Both the position numbers and the translations under genes were made by a program. Positions 1 through 8,486 of a stretch of 64,000 nucleotides of DNA are shown here, piece after piece. The notes under the pieces were generated by a model, which did not search any database, was not told the DNA's origin, and saw only the letters and a program-made list of their open reading frames with translations. Source of the stretch: Actinomycetota bacterium (GTDB lineage Bacteria > Actinomycetota > Thermoleophilia > Miltoncostaeales > Miltoncostaeaceae); the NCBI GenBank assembly GCA_016870155.1, contig VGCE01000008.1, positions 1 to 64,000 of the forward strand, in the 5' to 3' direction. Within the stretch, counting starts at the first letter, position 1, and every line of letters begins with the position of its first letter.

Positions 1-166
1 TGGCCGAGGTGGCGCTCGCCTCCATCAGGAAGTCCGGCAGGCGATCGCCGGGCTTGGCGTGCGCGCCCGTTGCCCCGATGAGCAGCCCTGCGGCCACGGT
101 GAGCGAGGCGAGGAGCCCCGCGATGCGTGAGCGGGGCCTGGGGGCGTGACTGGGAGGCGGTGTCAT
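1..166 (-). CDS. N-terminus of a secreted protein (cut by window edge)
   Basis: A minus-strand frame opens at the ATG read from 166 and stays open to the window start, giving 55 residues. After a basic stretch (residues 10-15) comes a hydrophobic core (about 16-34) and an Ala-rich cleavage-like site near GAHA (34-37), so this looks like a Sec signal peptide. The mature part begins KPGDRLPDFLMEAS. The rest lies outside the window, so no function can be given. Confidence 0.6.
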   Translation of the reverse strand, partial: MTPPPSHAPRPRSRIAGLLASLTVAAGLLIGATGAHAKPGDRLPDFLMEASATSA

Positions 167-270
167 GACTCCACCATACAGGGACACCCCGGCCCATGTG
201 CCTGCGGGAAAGGGCAGCATCGGCGCCCTATGGCGACCGGCCGTGCGGTGCCCTACCCTGAGGGCTCCAC

Positions 271-342
271 GGCGACCTGGCGAAGTGGGAACGCATCGGT
301 CTGCAAAACCGACATGAACCGGTTCGATTCCGGTGGTCGCCT
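271..342 (+). tRNA. tRNA-Cys (GCA)
   Basis: A full cloverleaf can be drawn: acceptor GGCGACC with GGTCGCC (335-341), a GCG/CGC D stem, an anticodon stem TCGGT/ACCGA around loop CTGCAAA, and a T arm CCGG-TTCGATT-CCGG. The anticodon is GCA and the discriminator base is T, as usual for tRNA-Cys. CCA is not encoded. TACCCT at 254-259 is a possible -10 element. The 3' end points into the decayed gene that follows. Confidence 0.93.
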
Positions 343-345
343 CTG

Positions 346-1551
346 TACTTCACCGACACCGTGTTGCTCGCCTTGCCGGTGGCCTTGGGCGTGAGCGGCG
401 ACACGGTGGCCGCGCCCTTGGGGAACGGCTCCGGCACGGTCACTGAGATGGTGCGGGTGGTGCCGGGGCGTACGCTGACCTTCCACAGCTGCGCCACGGT
501 GCCCCTGCGCGAGATGCTGACGCGCGACTGATCCGCTGCCGATCGGCTGGCCCGTGAGGTGACCGAGAGCTTCTTGCCGCGGGTGGCCGACGTGTCGCGG
601 TAGCCGCTGACCATGCTGGCCGTGGGCGCGGGGATCGGCGCGCCACCGGGCATGGCGAGCACGCCGACGTTGCCAGTGGCGCCGTCGGTGAACCAGAGGT
701 TCCCGTCGGGCCGATCGCGACGCTGTTGGTCCCTGCGTTGCCGCGCTTCGCCACGACCGTGTCGGACGTCAGGGTGCCCGCCGGGCTGATGCGCAGGATG
801 CCGTTCGGCGCGCTGGTCCAGGCGTTGCCGTCCTGGGCGGAGAGGATCGTGCAATCGAGTATGCAACCGGTCCCCGGCAGCGAAGCCACGGTGGTCATCA
901 CGCCCGTGAGCTGAATGGCCACCACCGAGCTCGCGCTACCCGGGCCCATGGGATCCTGCGGCGGCACGGTGGCCCACATCACGCCGGTGGGGCCGATGGT
1001 GAGCGCCCGGGCGCCCACGCTCCAGCCGGGCTTCGCGCCCGAGGGCAGCGGCAGCGGGAAGAACTGCATGGCGCCGGCGGTGGTCATGCGGCCGATCACG
1101 CCCGCCCCCCTACTAAAGGGCGGCAAACCAGATCGCTCCGTCCGGCCCGATGGCCGGGGCCACTCCGACGCTGGTGGTGAGCGCGCCCGACGTGAGGGGG
1201 TATGACGTGAACGCGCTCCCCGTGGTGGAGCAAATCTTGGCCGTGGCCGCCGTCATACACGGGTCGTTGCTCGCGCCCGCCGTGACGTTGCCGCCGTCCG
1301 GCGGGAGCGGATAGGCCGAGTAGGTGCCACCATCGCACGCAGGCCGCCGCCGGGGGAGGCGACGTTCCCGTACGAGTACCCGATGTTCCCGTCCGACCCG
1401 CCGGCGATGCTGCCCATGGCCTGGCCTGGCCGGGTCCGGGCGGGTACTCCACCGATGATCCGGAGTCGGGGTTGGCGGCGGAGCTGGCGGTGGTGGCCGC
1501 GCCGAGTGCGGCGATGACGGCGCCGGCGGCGATGAGGGCCCGGGTGCGCAT
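346..1551 (-). pseudogene. frameshifted secreted beta-propeller protein, virginiamycin B lyase-like
   Basis: The reading starts at the ATG at 1551 with a clear signal peptide (MRTRALIAAGAVIAALGAAT). Coding similarity then jumps between frames at least four times: near 1445, 1335, 1115 and 700. Joined in order, the pieces give repeats such as IGPDGAIWF, IGPTGVMWA, SAQDGNAW and DGNLWFTDGATGNVGVL, the repeat style of Vgb/NHL streptogramin-lyase-like propellers. A C-terminal Ig-like region (GKKLSVTSR to NTVSVKYR) follows. The 3' end runs straight into tRNA-Cys with no stop of its own. Neighbouring genes are intact, so this is probably real decay; a local assembly error is the alternative. Confidence 0.7.
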
Positions 1552-1586
1552 GAGGGGATCCTGTGGGCGAATGCAACTCGGGAAAG

Positions 1587-2375
1587 TCAGCAGGCGGGCT
1601 GGTCGGCACCCGCGAGCAGCCAGCAGGCCACCGCCGCTGCGGCAGCCACGTTGAGGGAGTCCACGCCGGAGGCCATGGGGATGGTCACGCGGGCGTCGGC
1701 CGCCGCGAGCATCTGCTCGCTCAGCCCGGGGCCCTCCGTGCCCAGCGCTAGGGCGACGCAGGCGCCGGACCTATCGGCGAGTGCATCGGGCAGCGGCTGC
1801 GCATCGGCTTCCGGCGTGAGGGCCAGCAGGGCGAATCCGTGCGCGCGCAGGTCTGCCACCGGGTTGGCGGTGATGGCCCAGGGGTGCACCAGGGCGGCGC
1901 CCATGGAGGTGCGCAGCGCCCTGCGGCCGAAGGGGTCGGCCGACCCGGGCCCGATGAGCGTGGCGTCCACGCCCAGCGCGGTGGCGCTGCGGATGATGGT
2001 GCCCACGTTCGAGGGGTTCATCACGCCCTCGAGCACAAGCACGCGATGGGCGGCGGGCAGCACGGCGCCCGGGGCGGGGTCGGGCGGGCGATCGAATGCG
2101 CCAAGCATCTCGCGCATGGCGCCGAAGCCCGTGAGCCGCTGGATCTCCTCGGGGTCGAGCGTGAGCACGGGCACGTCGGGCGATGGCAGGGCGCCGCCGT
2201 ACTCGGTGCTCACCAGCAGCGCCTGCAGGTGATGGCCGGCGTGCAGGCAGCGCTGCACCACCCGCGCGCCCTCGGCCAGCAGCAGGCCTCCCCGGCCGTC
2301 GGGCGGTGGCCGCCGCACGCGGCGCTCCTGGCCGCGCAGGCCCGCGAACTTCTGGCGCAGGGCGTCGTCGTGCAT
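1587..2375 (-). CDS. TrmH/SpoU-family RNA 2'-O-methyltransferase
   Basis: The product has 262 residues and starts at an ATG. The C-terminal half carries the SpoU knot motifs in order: NPSNVGTIIRSATALG (motif 1), ALGTEGPGLS (motif 2) and IPMASGVDSLNVAAAAAV (motif 3). These form the SAM-binding trefoil knot and the dimer interface. The N-terminal part resembles the substrate-binding domain of 23S rRNA-type family members (TsnR/RlmB-like). It should methylate a ribose 2'-OH in rRNA or tRNA; the exact nucleotide cannot be told from sequence. The gene is divergent from heliorhodopsin, with 30 bp between the starts. Confidence 0.9.
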   Translation of the reverse strand: MHDDALRQKFAGLRGQERRVRRPPPDGRGGLLLAEGARVVQRCLHAGHHLQALLVSTEYGGALPSPDVPVLTLDPEEIQRLTGFGAMREMLGAFDRPPDPAPGAVLPAAHRVLVLEGVMNPSNVGTIIRSATALGVDATLIGPGSADPFGRRALRTSMGAALVHPWAITANPVADLRAHGFALLALTPEADAQPLPDALADRSGACVALALGTEGPGLSEQMLAAADARVTIPMASGVDSLNVAAAAAVACWLLAGADQPAC

Positions 2376-2393
2376 ACCGGCACCTTATGGCGG

Positions 2394-2399
2394 TAAGGT
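2394..2399 (+). promoter_or_regulatory. -10 element for heliorhodopsin (leaderless)
   Basis: TAAGGT lies six bases before the ATG at 2406. There is no Shine-Dalgarno sequence in between, so transcription would begin at or next to the start codon. The same TANNNT placement occurs before many genes in this window. No good -35 is visible. Confidence 0.4.
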
Positions 2400-2405
2400 C
2401 ATGGC

Positions 2406-3182
2406 ATGTCGGCGCACGCGATGACTCCCGAGCGGGCGGCGCCCAACCTGCGCAAGTGGAACGTCGCGCTGGCCATCCTGCATGCGGCGCAGGGCGTGGC
2501 GATCCTGCTGCTGTCCAACGGGTTCTCGCTGGGCATCACGATCCCTTACATGACGGGCCCGCCGGGCAGCCCCATCCTGGGCGGCGACCCGGTGTGGCAG
2601 GTGCCCATCGCCACGTTCGTGGCCATCTTCCTGTTCCTCGCGGCACTCGACCACCTGCTGTGCGCGCTGCCCGGCATCGACCGCTGGTACATCGCCAACC
2701 TCGGGCGGGGCACCAATCCGCTGCGCTGGTGGGAGTACTCGGTCAGCGCGTCGCTGATGATCGTGCTTATCGCCCTGGTGAGCGGCATCGACCAGTCCAC
2801 CGCGCTCATCGCGCTGTTCGGCGCCAACGTCGGGATGATCCTCTTCGGCCTGGCCATGGAGCAGCGCAACCCCGCGGGCACCGAGAAGGTGGACTGGCGT
2901 CCATTCGCATACGGGTGCATCACCGGGGCATTCCCGTGGATCGCCATCGGCCTGGTGCTGGTGCGCGCGCAGATCGACGTCGGCGTGCCCGCCGCCATCT
3001 GGGCCATCTACATCTCGCTGTTCGTGCTGTTCTTCACCTTCGCGCTCAACATGTGGCTGCACTACGCGCGCAAGGGGCGGTGGGCCAACATCGTCTCGTA
3101 CGAGAAGACCTACCTGGTGCTCTCGCTTGTGGCGAAGTCACTACTCGCGTGGCAGATCTTCGCCTCGGCCCTGGCCGGATGA
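2406..3182 (+). CDS. heliorhodopsin
   Basis: The 258-residue, seven-helix protein matches the heliorhodopsin family along its length from what I recall of the type protein 48C12. The helix C region reads RWWEYSVSASLMIVLIA, with Glu110 at the counterion position. Helix D has ALFGANVGMILFG. Helix G has LVLSLVAKSLLAWQIF, with Lys244 as the retinal Schiff-base lysine. Heliorhodopsins are inverted relative to other rhodopsins, have slow photocycles and no known ion pumping; a sensory or regulatory role is suspected. The stop overlaps the next gene's ATG (ATGA), so the two are probably co-translated. No carotenoid cleavage or retinal synthesis gene is in the window. Confidence 0.95.
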   Translation: MSAHAMTPERAAPNLRKWNVALAILHAAQGVAILLLSNGFSLGITIPYMTGPPGSPILGGDPVWQVPIATFVAIFLFLAALDHLLCALPGIDRWYIANLGRGTNPLRWWEYSVSASLMIVLIALVSGIDQSTALIALFGANVGMILFGLAMEQRNPAGTEKVDWRPFAYGCITGAFPWIAIGLVLVRAQIDVGVPAAIWAIYISLFVLFFTFALNMWLHYARKGRWANIVSYEKTYLVLSLVAKSLLAWQIFASALAG

Positions 3183-3517
3183 TCGGCTGGCTCATCGCGA
3201 GCAAGGCCGACCCCGAGGCCTACCGCATGCCGGTGATCGTCGCAGCGCTGTTCGTGGTGATCCCCGCGGCGATGGTGCCGGTGATGGGCTTCGGGGCCAT
3301 CGTCACCGGTTCGCACGGAGCGGGCTGGGCGATGATCGCCGGATTCTTCGCGTCCCTGGGCGCCATCGGCGCCGCGGCAATCGTGGCGGCAATCCCGGCC
3401 GCGGCCACCCGCACGCGCCCGCCGGTGCCCGCCCTGCTGGTTGCGGGCGGCACCACCCTGGCGCTGATCGCGGGCATCCTGCTGGTCCCGGTGCTCATGG
3501 CCGCGATGGCGAACTGA
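3179..3517 (+). CDS. small three-helix membrane protein coupled to heliorhodopsin
   Basis: The 112-residue frame begins at an ATG that overlaps the heliorhodopsin stop. After MIGWLIASKADPEAYRM come three hydrophobic segments (about 18-42, 47-73 and 84-110), rich in Ala and Gly, with a short basic loop ATRTRPPVP. I recognise no family. Tight coupling to heliorhodopsin suggests equal expression and possibly a partner or transducer in the membrane. This is inference from position only. Confidence 0.75.
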   Translation: MIGWLIASKADPEAYRMPVIVAALFVVIPAAMVPVMGFGAIVTGSHGAGWAMIAGFFASLGAIGAAAIVAAIPAAATRTRPPVPALLVAGGTTLALIAGILLVPVLMAAMAN

Positions 3518-3524
3518 CCGCCCG

Positions 3525-3597
3525 AACCCCGGTGTCAGGCACTTAACCCAGGGTCACAGATCACGCACGACTCGGTTAAGTGCCTGACACCGGGGTT
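3525..3597. repeat. 24-bp perfect inverted repeat, REP-like hairpin
   Basis: The arms at 3525-3548 and 3574-3597 are perfect reverse complements around a 25-nt spacer. The core is GTGTCAGGCACTT. Similar GTGTCAGGCAC palindromes recur as REP-type or transposon-end repeats in environmental bacteria, as I recall. It lies between two plus-strand units, so it could also act as a transcription stop, but no U-run follows. No transposase is nearby. Confidence 0.75.
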
Positions 3598-3653
3598 GGG
3601 GGCGTCTGTCACCCTCCGTGTTTCGGCACGTTGCCCCGGGGGTGGGGCATGGC

Positions 3654-3659
3654 TAGCAT
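3654..3659 (+). promoter_or_regulatory. candidate -10 element upstream of korAB
   Basis: TAGCAT inside GGCTAGCATT resembles the CTAGCAT hexamers placed before thrS, argS and the 44719 gene. Here it would give a leader of about 105 nt before the chosen TTG start. It is a candidate only. Confidence 0.25.
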
Positions 3660-3771
3660 TCCCGCGGCAAGCGGACCGTCACGTCCCCGGTGTCCCGAAT
3701 CTTCCCAGGGGCCTGTCGATTCGCCGCCTGGGCCACGCGCGTCCCGGGTGCAATTTCTCCATGGAGGCACG

Positions 3772-5493
3772 TTGTCCGCACGGAATTCCGTCGTAGTCCG
3801 CCTTGCAGGTGAGTCCGGCGAGGGCGTCATCTCCTGCGGGGACATCCTCACGCAGGCCGCCGCGCGCGGTGGGTACTACACCCAGACGTTCCGCACCTTC
3901 CCCGCCGAGATCAAGGGCGGCCCGTGCATGTACCAGTTCCGCCTGAGCGACGAGCCCATCTGGAGCCACGGCAAGGACGTGGACCTGCTCGTGTGCTTCA
4001 ACCAGGAGGCCTGGGACCTCAACTGGGACTCCCTGGGCCCCGAGGGCGTGATCCTCTACGACTCGATCGAGGTGACGATCCCCGACGAGTACATCGAGCG
4101 CGCCCGCCCCGTGCGCATGGATGAGCTGGCCAAGGAGATCGGCGGTTCCACCCGCGCCAAGAACATGGTGGCCGCGGGGGCCATCGCCGCCGTCATCGCC
4201 TTCGACACCACTCCCATCGAGGAGTTGGTGCTGCGCCGCTACGCCCACAAGGAGGGCGTCGCCGACGCCAACATCGCCGCCCTTCACGCCGGCGCCATTG
4301 AGGCGCACGACCTCAAGGGGCGCTACCCGCTGGTGCCGCCGGTGGAGGTCGAGGAAGACCGCATGCTCATCTCGGGCAACCAGGCCATCGCCGTGGGTGC
4401 CGTGGCCGCGGGGGTCAAGTACTTCGCCGGCTACCCCATCACGCCGGCCTCGGACATCCTCGAGTGGCTGTCGGTGCGCCTTCCCCAGGTGGGCGGCCTC
4501 ACCATCCAGTGCGAGGACGAGATCGCCTCGCTGGCGTCGGTGGTGGGTGCGTCGTACACCGGCGCGAAGGCCATGACGGCCACCTCGGGCCCCGGCATCT
4601 CGCTCATGAACGAGCTCATCGGCTACGCCGGCACGGCGGAGATCCCCGTGGTGATCGTGGACGCCCAGCGCGGGGGCCCATCCACCGGCCTTCCCACCAA
4701 GACCGAGCAGAGCGACCTCAACCAGGCGCTCTACGGCAGCCACGGCGAGGCTCCCCGCGTGGTGATGGCGCCGGTGTCGGTGGAGGACTGCTTCTACTCC
4801 ATCGTCGACGCCTTCAACTACGCCGAGGAGTTCCAGGTGCCGGTGCTGCTGCTCACCGACCAGGGCCTGGCCACCCGCCTCGAGGTGATCCACCGCCCCG
4901 ACCCGGAGAAGCTCAACATCGTCTGTCGCACGACCTCAGCCGGCATCGCCCGCGAGGACTACAAGCGCTACGAGTACACCGACAGCGGCGTGTCGCCCAT
5001 GGGGCTGCCCGGCGAGCCCGAGGGCATGTACGTGGCCACGGGCATCGAGCACGACGAGTACGGCCACCCGGGCTACACCCCGGAGATCCACCTCGGCATG
5101 CAGACCAAGCGCCTCGGCAAGCTCGAGCCCATCCGCGAGACCTCGCGCGTGGCCACCCACGGCGAGGCCCAGCCGGCCGACATCGCGTTCATCGGATTCG
5201 GATCCACCTTCGGCCCGGTGCGCGAGGCGGTTGACCGCCTTGCCGAGCAGGGCCTGTCGGTGGGCGCCTTCTACCCGCGCGTGCTCGGGCCGTTTCCGGC
5301 CAGCCGCGCGGAGGAGTTCGTCGCCAACGCAAAGCGCATCATCGTCCCCGAGGTGAACTACACCGGGCAGCTCGCCCGCCTGATCAAGGCCGAGACCACC
5401 ATCAACGAGCTGGAGAGCGTCGCGAAGTGCGACGGACTTCCGTTCACCGCAGAGGCCATCATCGACCTGGCAGCCCAGGAGGTAGCCGCATGA
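3772..5493 (+). CDS. korA: 2-oxoacid:ferredoxin oxidoreductase, fused gamma-alpha subunit (KorA)
   Basis: The chosen TTG start has GGAGG at 3763-3767 and gives 573 residues; the frame is open further upstream but looks non-coding. Residues 1 to about 190 are the gamma domain (GESGEGVISCGDIL, FPAEIKGGPCMYQ). The rest is the alpha subunit (YFAGYPITPASDILEWL, TSGPGISLMNE, RGGPSTGLPTKTEQSDL). With KorB it should oxidise 2-oxoglutarate or a related 2-oxoacid with CoA, reducing ferredoxin. The fused form is common in actinobacteria, where it can replace 2-oxoglutarate dehydrogenase. Its stop overlaps the korB ATG. Confidence 0.92.
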   Translation: MSARNSVVVRLAGESGEGVISCGDILTQAAARGGYYTQTFRTFPAEIKGGPCMYQFRLSDEPIWSHGKDVDLLVCFNQEAWDLNWDSLGPEGVILYDSIEVTIPDEYIERARPVRMDELAKEIGGSTRAKNMVAAGAIAAVIAFDTTPIEELVLRRYAHKEGVADANIAALHAGAIEAHDLKGRYPLVPPVEVEEDRMLISGNQAIAVGAVAAGVKYFAGYPITPASDILEWLSVRLPQVGGLTIQCEDEIASLASVVGASYTGAKAMTATSGPGISLMNELIGYAGTAEIPVVIVDAQRGGPSTGLPTKTEQSDLNQALYGSHGEAPRVVMAPVSVEDCFYSIVDAFNYAEEFQVPVLLLTDQGLATRLEVIHRPDPEKLNIVCRTTSAGIAREDYKRYEYTDSGVSPMGLPGEPEGMYVATGIEHDEYGHPGYTPEIHLGMQTKRLGKLEPIRETSRVATHGEAQPADIAFIGFGSTFGPVREAVDRLAEQGLSVGAFYPRVLGPFPASRAEEFVANAKRIIVPEVNYTGQLARLIKAETTINELESVAKCDGLPFTAEAIIDLAAQEVAA

Positions 5494-6353
5494 GCACCCG
5501 GAAGCCCAACGACTACAAGTCGGAGCTCAAGCCCATCTGGTGCCCCGGGTGCGGCGACTTCGGCGTGCTGGCCTCGCTCTACCGATCCATGGCCGACATG
5601 GACCTCGACCCGAGCAGGACGGTGATCGTGTCGGGCATCGGCTGCTCCAGCCGCCTGCCGCACTTCGCCAGCACCTACGGCATCCACACGCTGCACGGCC
5701 GTCCGCTGCCGGTGGCCATGGGCGTCAAGCTGGCCAACCCCGACCTCACAGTGATCGCCGTGGGCGGTGACGGCGACGGCTTCGCCATCGGCGCCGGGCA
5801 CTTCCCGCACGCGTCGCGCCGCAACATCGACGTCACCTACCTGGTGATGGACAACGAGATCTACGGCCTCACCAAGGGCCAGGCCTCGCCCACGTCGCTG
5901 TTCGAGCAGAAGGCACCGTCCACGCCGTTCGGCAACCCCGAGGACCCGCTCAACCCGCTGGCCCTGGCCATCGCGGCCGGTGCCTCGTTCGTGGCCCGCG
6001 GCGCGTCGTTCAACACCAAGGCGCTCACCGAGCTCATCACCCAGGCGGTGGAGCACAAGGGCTTCTCGTACATCGACGCCATGTCGCCGTGCACCACGTT
6101 CAACAACACGCAGGAGTCGTGGAAGGACGCCGTCACCGACGTCGCCCCCGACCACGACCCCACCGACCGCGTGAAGGCCTTCGACCTGGCCCTTCGCGGC
6201 GGTTTCTCGCTGGGCATCCTGTACCGCCAAGAGCGCACCACGCAGACCGAGCGCTACCGGGCGATCCTCGAGCAGGCCAAGCCGAGCGACGTCAACGTGA
6301 TGCTCGACGGCTTCAACGCCCGCAAGGGCGCGGCCATCGGCAAGCCCGCCTAG
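5490..6353 (+). CDS. korB: 2-oxoacid:ferredoxin oxidoreductase beta subunit (KorB)
   Basis: The 287-residue protein begins at the ATG overlapping the korA stop. It carries the thiamine-diphosphate site typical of the beta subunit: [12 protein letters not shown] at the N-terminus, [13 protein letters not shown] as the GDG motif and [12 protein letters not shown] as the NxxYG metal-binding part. No ferredoxin domain is fused, so a separate ferredoxin must accept the electrons. The last four bases overlap convergently with the purE stop. Confidence 0.93.
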   Translation: MSTRKPNDYKSELKPIWCPGCGDFGVLASLYRSMADMDLDPSRTVIVSGIGCSSRLPHFASTYGIHTLHGRPLPVAMGVKLANPDLTVIAVGGDGDGFAIGAGHFPHASRRNIDVTYLVMDNEIYGLTKGQASPTSLFEQKAPSTPFGNPEDPLNPLALAIAAGASFVARGASFNTKALTELITQAVEHKGFSYIDAMSPCTTFNNTQESWKDAVTDVAPDHDPTDRVKAFDLALRGGFSLGILYRQERTTQTERYRAILEQAKPSDVNVMLDGFNARKGAAIGKPA

Positions 6354-6856
6354 GGGGTACCGGCCTCCCCGCGCACGCGGGCGTCGGCGTCCAGCGCCGT
6401 CTGCTTCATCTCCTCGGTGCGCTGTGCCACGCGCTCGGCCAGCTCGGGGTCGCCCAGGGCCAGGATTCGCGCGGCCAGCAGGCCGGCGTTGGTGGCGTTG
6501 TCCACGGCAACCGTGGCCACGGGAACCCCGCGCGGCATCTGCACGATCGACAGCAGGCTGTCCATTCCCGAGAGCGCCGAGGTGCGCACCGGCACGCCGA
6601 TCACCGGCAGGATGCTCACCGACGCCAGCATGCCCGGCAGGTGCGCGGCGCCACCGGCCCCCGCGATGATCACCTTGATGCCGCGCTGCGCGGCATCCTT
6701 GCCGTACTCGATCATCTCCTCGGGTGTGCGGTGCGCGCTGGTCACGCGCACCTCGTGGGGAATGCCCAGTTCGCCCAGCACGTCCAGGGCGGACTGCATC
6801 ACGGGCAGGTCGCTGTCCGACCCCATCACCACGCCCACGGTGGGCTGCTCGCTCAC
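6350..6856 (-). CDS. purE: N5-carboxyaminoimidazole ribonucleotide mutase (PurE)
   Basis: The 168-residue protein converts N5-CAIR to CAIR in purine synthesis. Family motifs are intact: [25 protein letters not shown] with the catalytic His, and [14 protein letters not shown]. It starts at a GTG that overlaps the purK stop (GTGA), so purK and purE form one unit with purK first. The order and coupling fit the use of both halves of the two-step ATP-dependent route. Confidence 0.95.
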   Translation of the reverse strand: MSEQPTVGVVMGSDSDLPVMQSALDVLGELGIPHEVRVTSAHRTPEEMIEYGKDAAQRGIKVIIAGAGGAAHLPGMLASVSILPVIGVPVRTSALSGMDSLLSIVQMPRGVPVATVAVDNATNAGLLAARILALGDPELAERVAQRTEEMKQTALDADARVRGEAGTP

Positions 6857-7995
6857 AGCCGCACCATCGAGGCGGCGAGGCGCGCGGTCTCCAAGGCGTC
6901 CTCGGGGCTTGATCCCAGGGCAGTCACGTGCCCCATCTTACGGCGCACGCGCACCTCGGCCTTGCCGTAGAGATGCACGTGCGCGCCGCCCACGGCCGCG
7001 GCCTCGGCGATGTCGGGGTCGCTGGGCCCGTCGCGTTCGCCAAGGAGGTTCACCAGCGCCGCCCCGGGCGCGATGAGCTCGGTGGGGCCGAGCGGCAGGC
7101 CGAGGATGCCCCGCAGGTGGTTCTCGAACTGCGAGGTGACGCAGCCCTCGATGGTGTGATGGCCCGAGTTGTGGGGACGGGGCGCCAGCTCGTTGATGAG
7201 TATCCGCTCGTCCTCGGTATGGAACATCTCCACGCCGGTCACGCCCGCGCCGCCCGCGGCCTCCGCCGCCGCGCGGGCCACGCGCTTGGCCTCGTGGCTC
7301 ACGCCGGGGTCCACGGGAGCGGGGCAGAGCAGCTCGCGCAGCACGTGGTCGAGCTGGCGGGTCTCCACCACGGGATACACCGCATCGCCGCCGCCGTGCC
7401 GGCGCGCCACCATCACCGCGAGCTCGCGCTGGAACCGCACGAACTCCTCCACCAGCACCCCGCCGCCGCGCTCGGCCAGGCCGGGGTAGGCCGCCAGCGC
7501 GTCGCCCAAGTCCGCGCAGAGCGCGTTGCCGTAGCCGTCGTAGCCCAGGTGACGTGACTTCAGCATGAGCGGCCAGCCCAGGTCACGACCGATGGCCTCG
7601 AGGTCGTCGGCCGCGTCGGGCACCGCGAATGCCGGCACCGGCAGCCCCTCGTCCGCCAGTCGCTGCTTCTGCAGCGCCTTGTCCTGCACCACGCGCATCC
7701 GGGCGGGGTGGGGGCGCACGGGCGTGCCGGAATCCTCCACGGCCATCAGGAACTCGGCATCCACGAACTCGTTCTCGAGCGTGAGCACGCCGACCTCGCG
7801 CCCGATGCGCATGAGCGCCTCGGGGTCCTTCCAGTCGCCCCCCACCACGCCGGCGGCCATGGGCGTGGCCGGCTCGCCGGGCTGGCCCAGCACCGCCACG
7901 CGAATTCCGAGCGGCCACGCCGCCAGCACGGTCATCTGCGCGAGCTGCCCGGCTCCGGCGATGCCGACGTCGTATGCGGGGGCGCCCTCGCTCAC
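6853..7995 (-). CDS. purK: N5-carboxyaminoimidazole ribonucleotide synthase (PurK)
   Basis: An ATP-grasp enzyme that carboxylates AIR to N5-CAIR using ATP and bicarbonate. The frame is open upstream to 8079, but the GTG at 7995 places the Rossmann-like start ([13 protein letters not shown]) at the usual distance and gives 380 residues, normal for PurK. Other motifs are [25 protein letters not shown] (ATP-binding) and [13 protein letters not shown]. Confidence 0.94.
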   Translation of the reverse strand: MSEGAPAYDVGIAGAGQLAQMTVLAAWPLGIRVAVLGQPGEPATPMAAGVVGGDWKDPEALMRIGREVGVLTLENEFVDAEFLMAVEDSGTPVRPHPARMRVVQDKALQKQRLADEGLPVPAFAVPDAADDLEAIGRDLGWPLMLKSRHLGYDGYGNALCADLGDALAAYPGLAERGGGVLVEEFVRFQRELAVMVARRHGGGDAVYPVVETRQLDHVLRELLCPAPVDPGVSHEAKRVARAAAEAAGGAGVTGVEMFHTEDERILINELAPRPHNSGHHTIEGCVTSQFENHLRGILGLPLGPTELIAPGAALVNLLGERDGPSDPDIAEAAAVGGAHVHLYGKAEVRVRRKMGHVTALGSSPEDALETARLAASMVRL

Positions 7996-8066
7996 GCGCG
8001 GCACCGTACCAGCGGCCGTCCGGGGCCTCCGGTACTCATTCGGGCGTTCCCGACGCGAGGTGGCGC

Positions 8067-8225
8067 ATGGACCCGACAAAGCAGATCCAGATCTCGATGG
8101 TGGTGGTGGCCGTCCTCGGCGTGATCCTGGGCTTCGTGCTGGGCGGCTGGCTGTGGGCCCTGGTGGGCCTGGTGGCCGGATGGCTGCTCGGCGCCGCCCT
8201 CGGGGCCATCTGGGTGCGCCGCTAG
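8067..8225 (+). CDS. small one- or two-helix membrane protein
   Basis: The 52-residue frame has a good ribosome site (GAGGTGG) seven bases or so before the ATG. After MDPTKQIQIS the rest is almost wholly hydrophobic, with Gly spaced in a glycine-zipper manner, and ends in WVRR. I know no function. It is transcribed toward tRNA-Val. Confidence 0.6.
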   Translation: MDPTKQIQISMVVVAVLGVILGFVLGGWLWALVGLVAGWLLGAALGAIWVRR

Positions 8226-8267
8226 CCCCTGGGGCCCGCCGGGCCCCTGCTAACGTCCGGCGCCCGA

Positions 8268-8340
8268 GGGCGTTTAGCTCAGTTGGGAGAGCACCAGCTC
8301 GACAAGCTGGGGGTCACTGGTTCGAGCCCAGTAACGCCCA
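8268..8340 (+). tRNA. tRNA-Val (GAC), with C at position 33
   Basis: The acceptor GGGCGTT pairs with AACGCCC. The D stem is GCTC/GAGC, the anticodon stem CCAGC/GCTGG, and the T arm ACTGG-TTCGAGC-CCAGT. The loop is TCGACAA, so the anticodon is GAC (Val) and position 33 is C instead of the near-universal U. All stems pair perfectly. CCA is not encoded. The last 20 bases are repeated at 18329-18348. Confidence 0.88.
8321..8340 (+). repeat. attachment-site-like repeat, copy 1 (3' end of tRNA-Val)
   Basis: The T-loop to discriminator segment (starting TTCGAGCCCAG) recurs exactly at 18329-18348. Looser similarity continues through the terminator that follows each copy. tRNA 3' ends are the classic targets of tyrosine integrases, and an integrase remnant lies beside the other copy. 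Confidence 0.65.
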
Positions 8341-8349
8341 TCCTCGGGG

Positions 8350-8376
8350 AAAGGTCCGCTTATGCGGGCCTTTCTT
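8350..8376 (+). terminator. rho-independent terminator after tRNA-Val
   Basis: AAAGGTCCGC (8350-8359) pairs with GCGGGCCTTT (8364-8373) around a TTAT loop, with one G-U pair, followed by CTTC. A near copy follows the second attachment-like repeat. Confidence 0.75.
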
Positions 8377-8441
8377 CGTTTGGCACCTCCCTCGATTTGG
8401 GCCCCACCCCGACTGACCAACTGCGTGGTTTCGGCGCCTGC

Positions 8442-8477
8442 GGAGTGGGTGATGGGTACGGAGTGGGTGATGGGTAC
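8442..8477 (+). repeat. 18-bp tandem duplication before the deaminase gene
   Basis: GGAGTGGGTGATGGGTAC occurs twice head to tail and ends ten bases before the ATG at 8487. It could be a slippage product or could contain a duplicated regulator or ribosome site (GGAG). Nothing more can be said. Confidence 0.7.
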
Positions 8478-8486
8478 TGTCCAGCC

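Noticed and set aside
146-394. Plus-strand frame across tRNA-Cys
   Set aside because: It crosses the whole tRNA and has no ribosome site or known motif.
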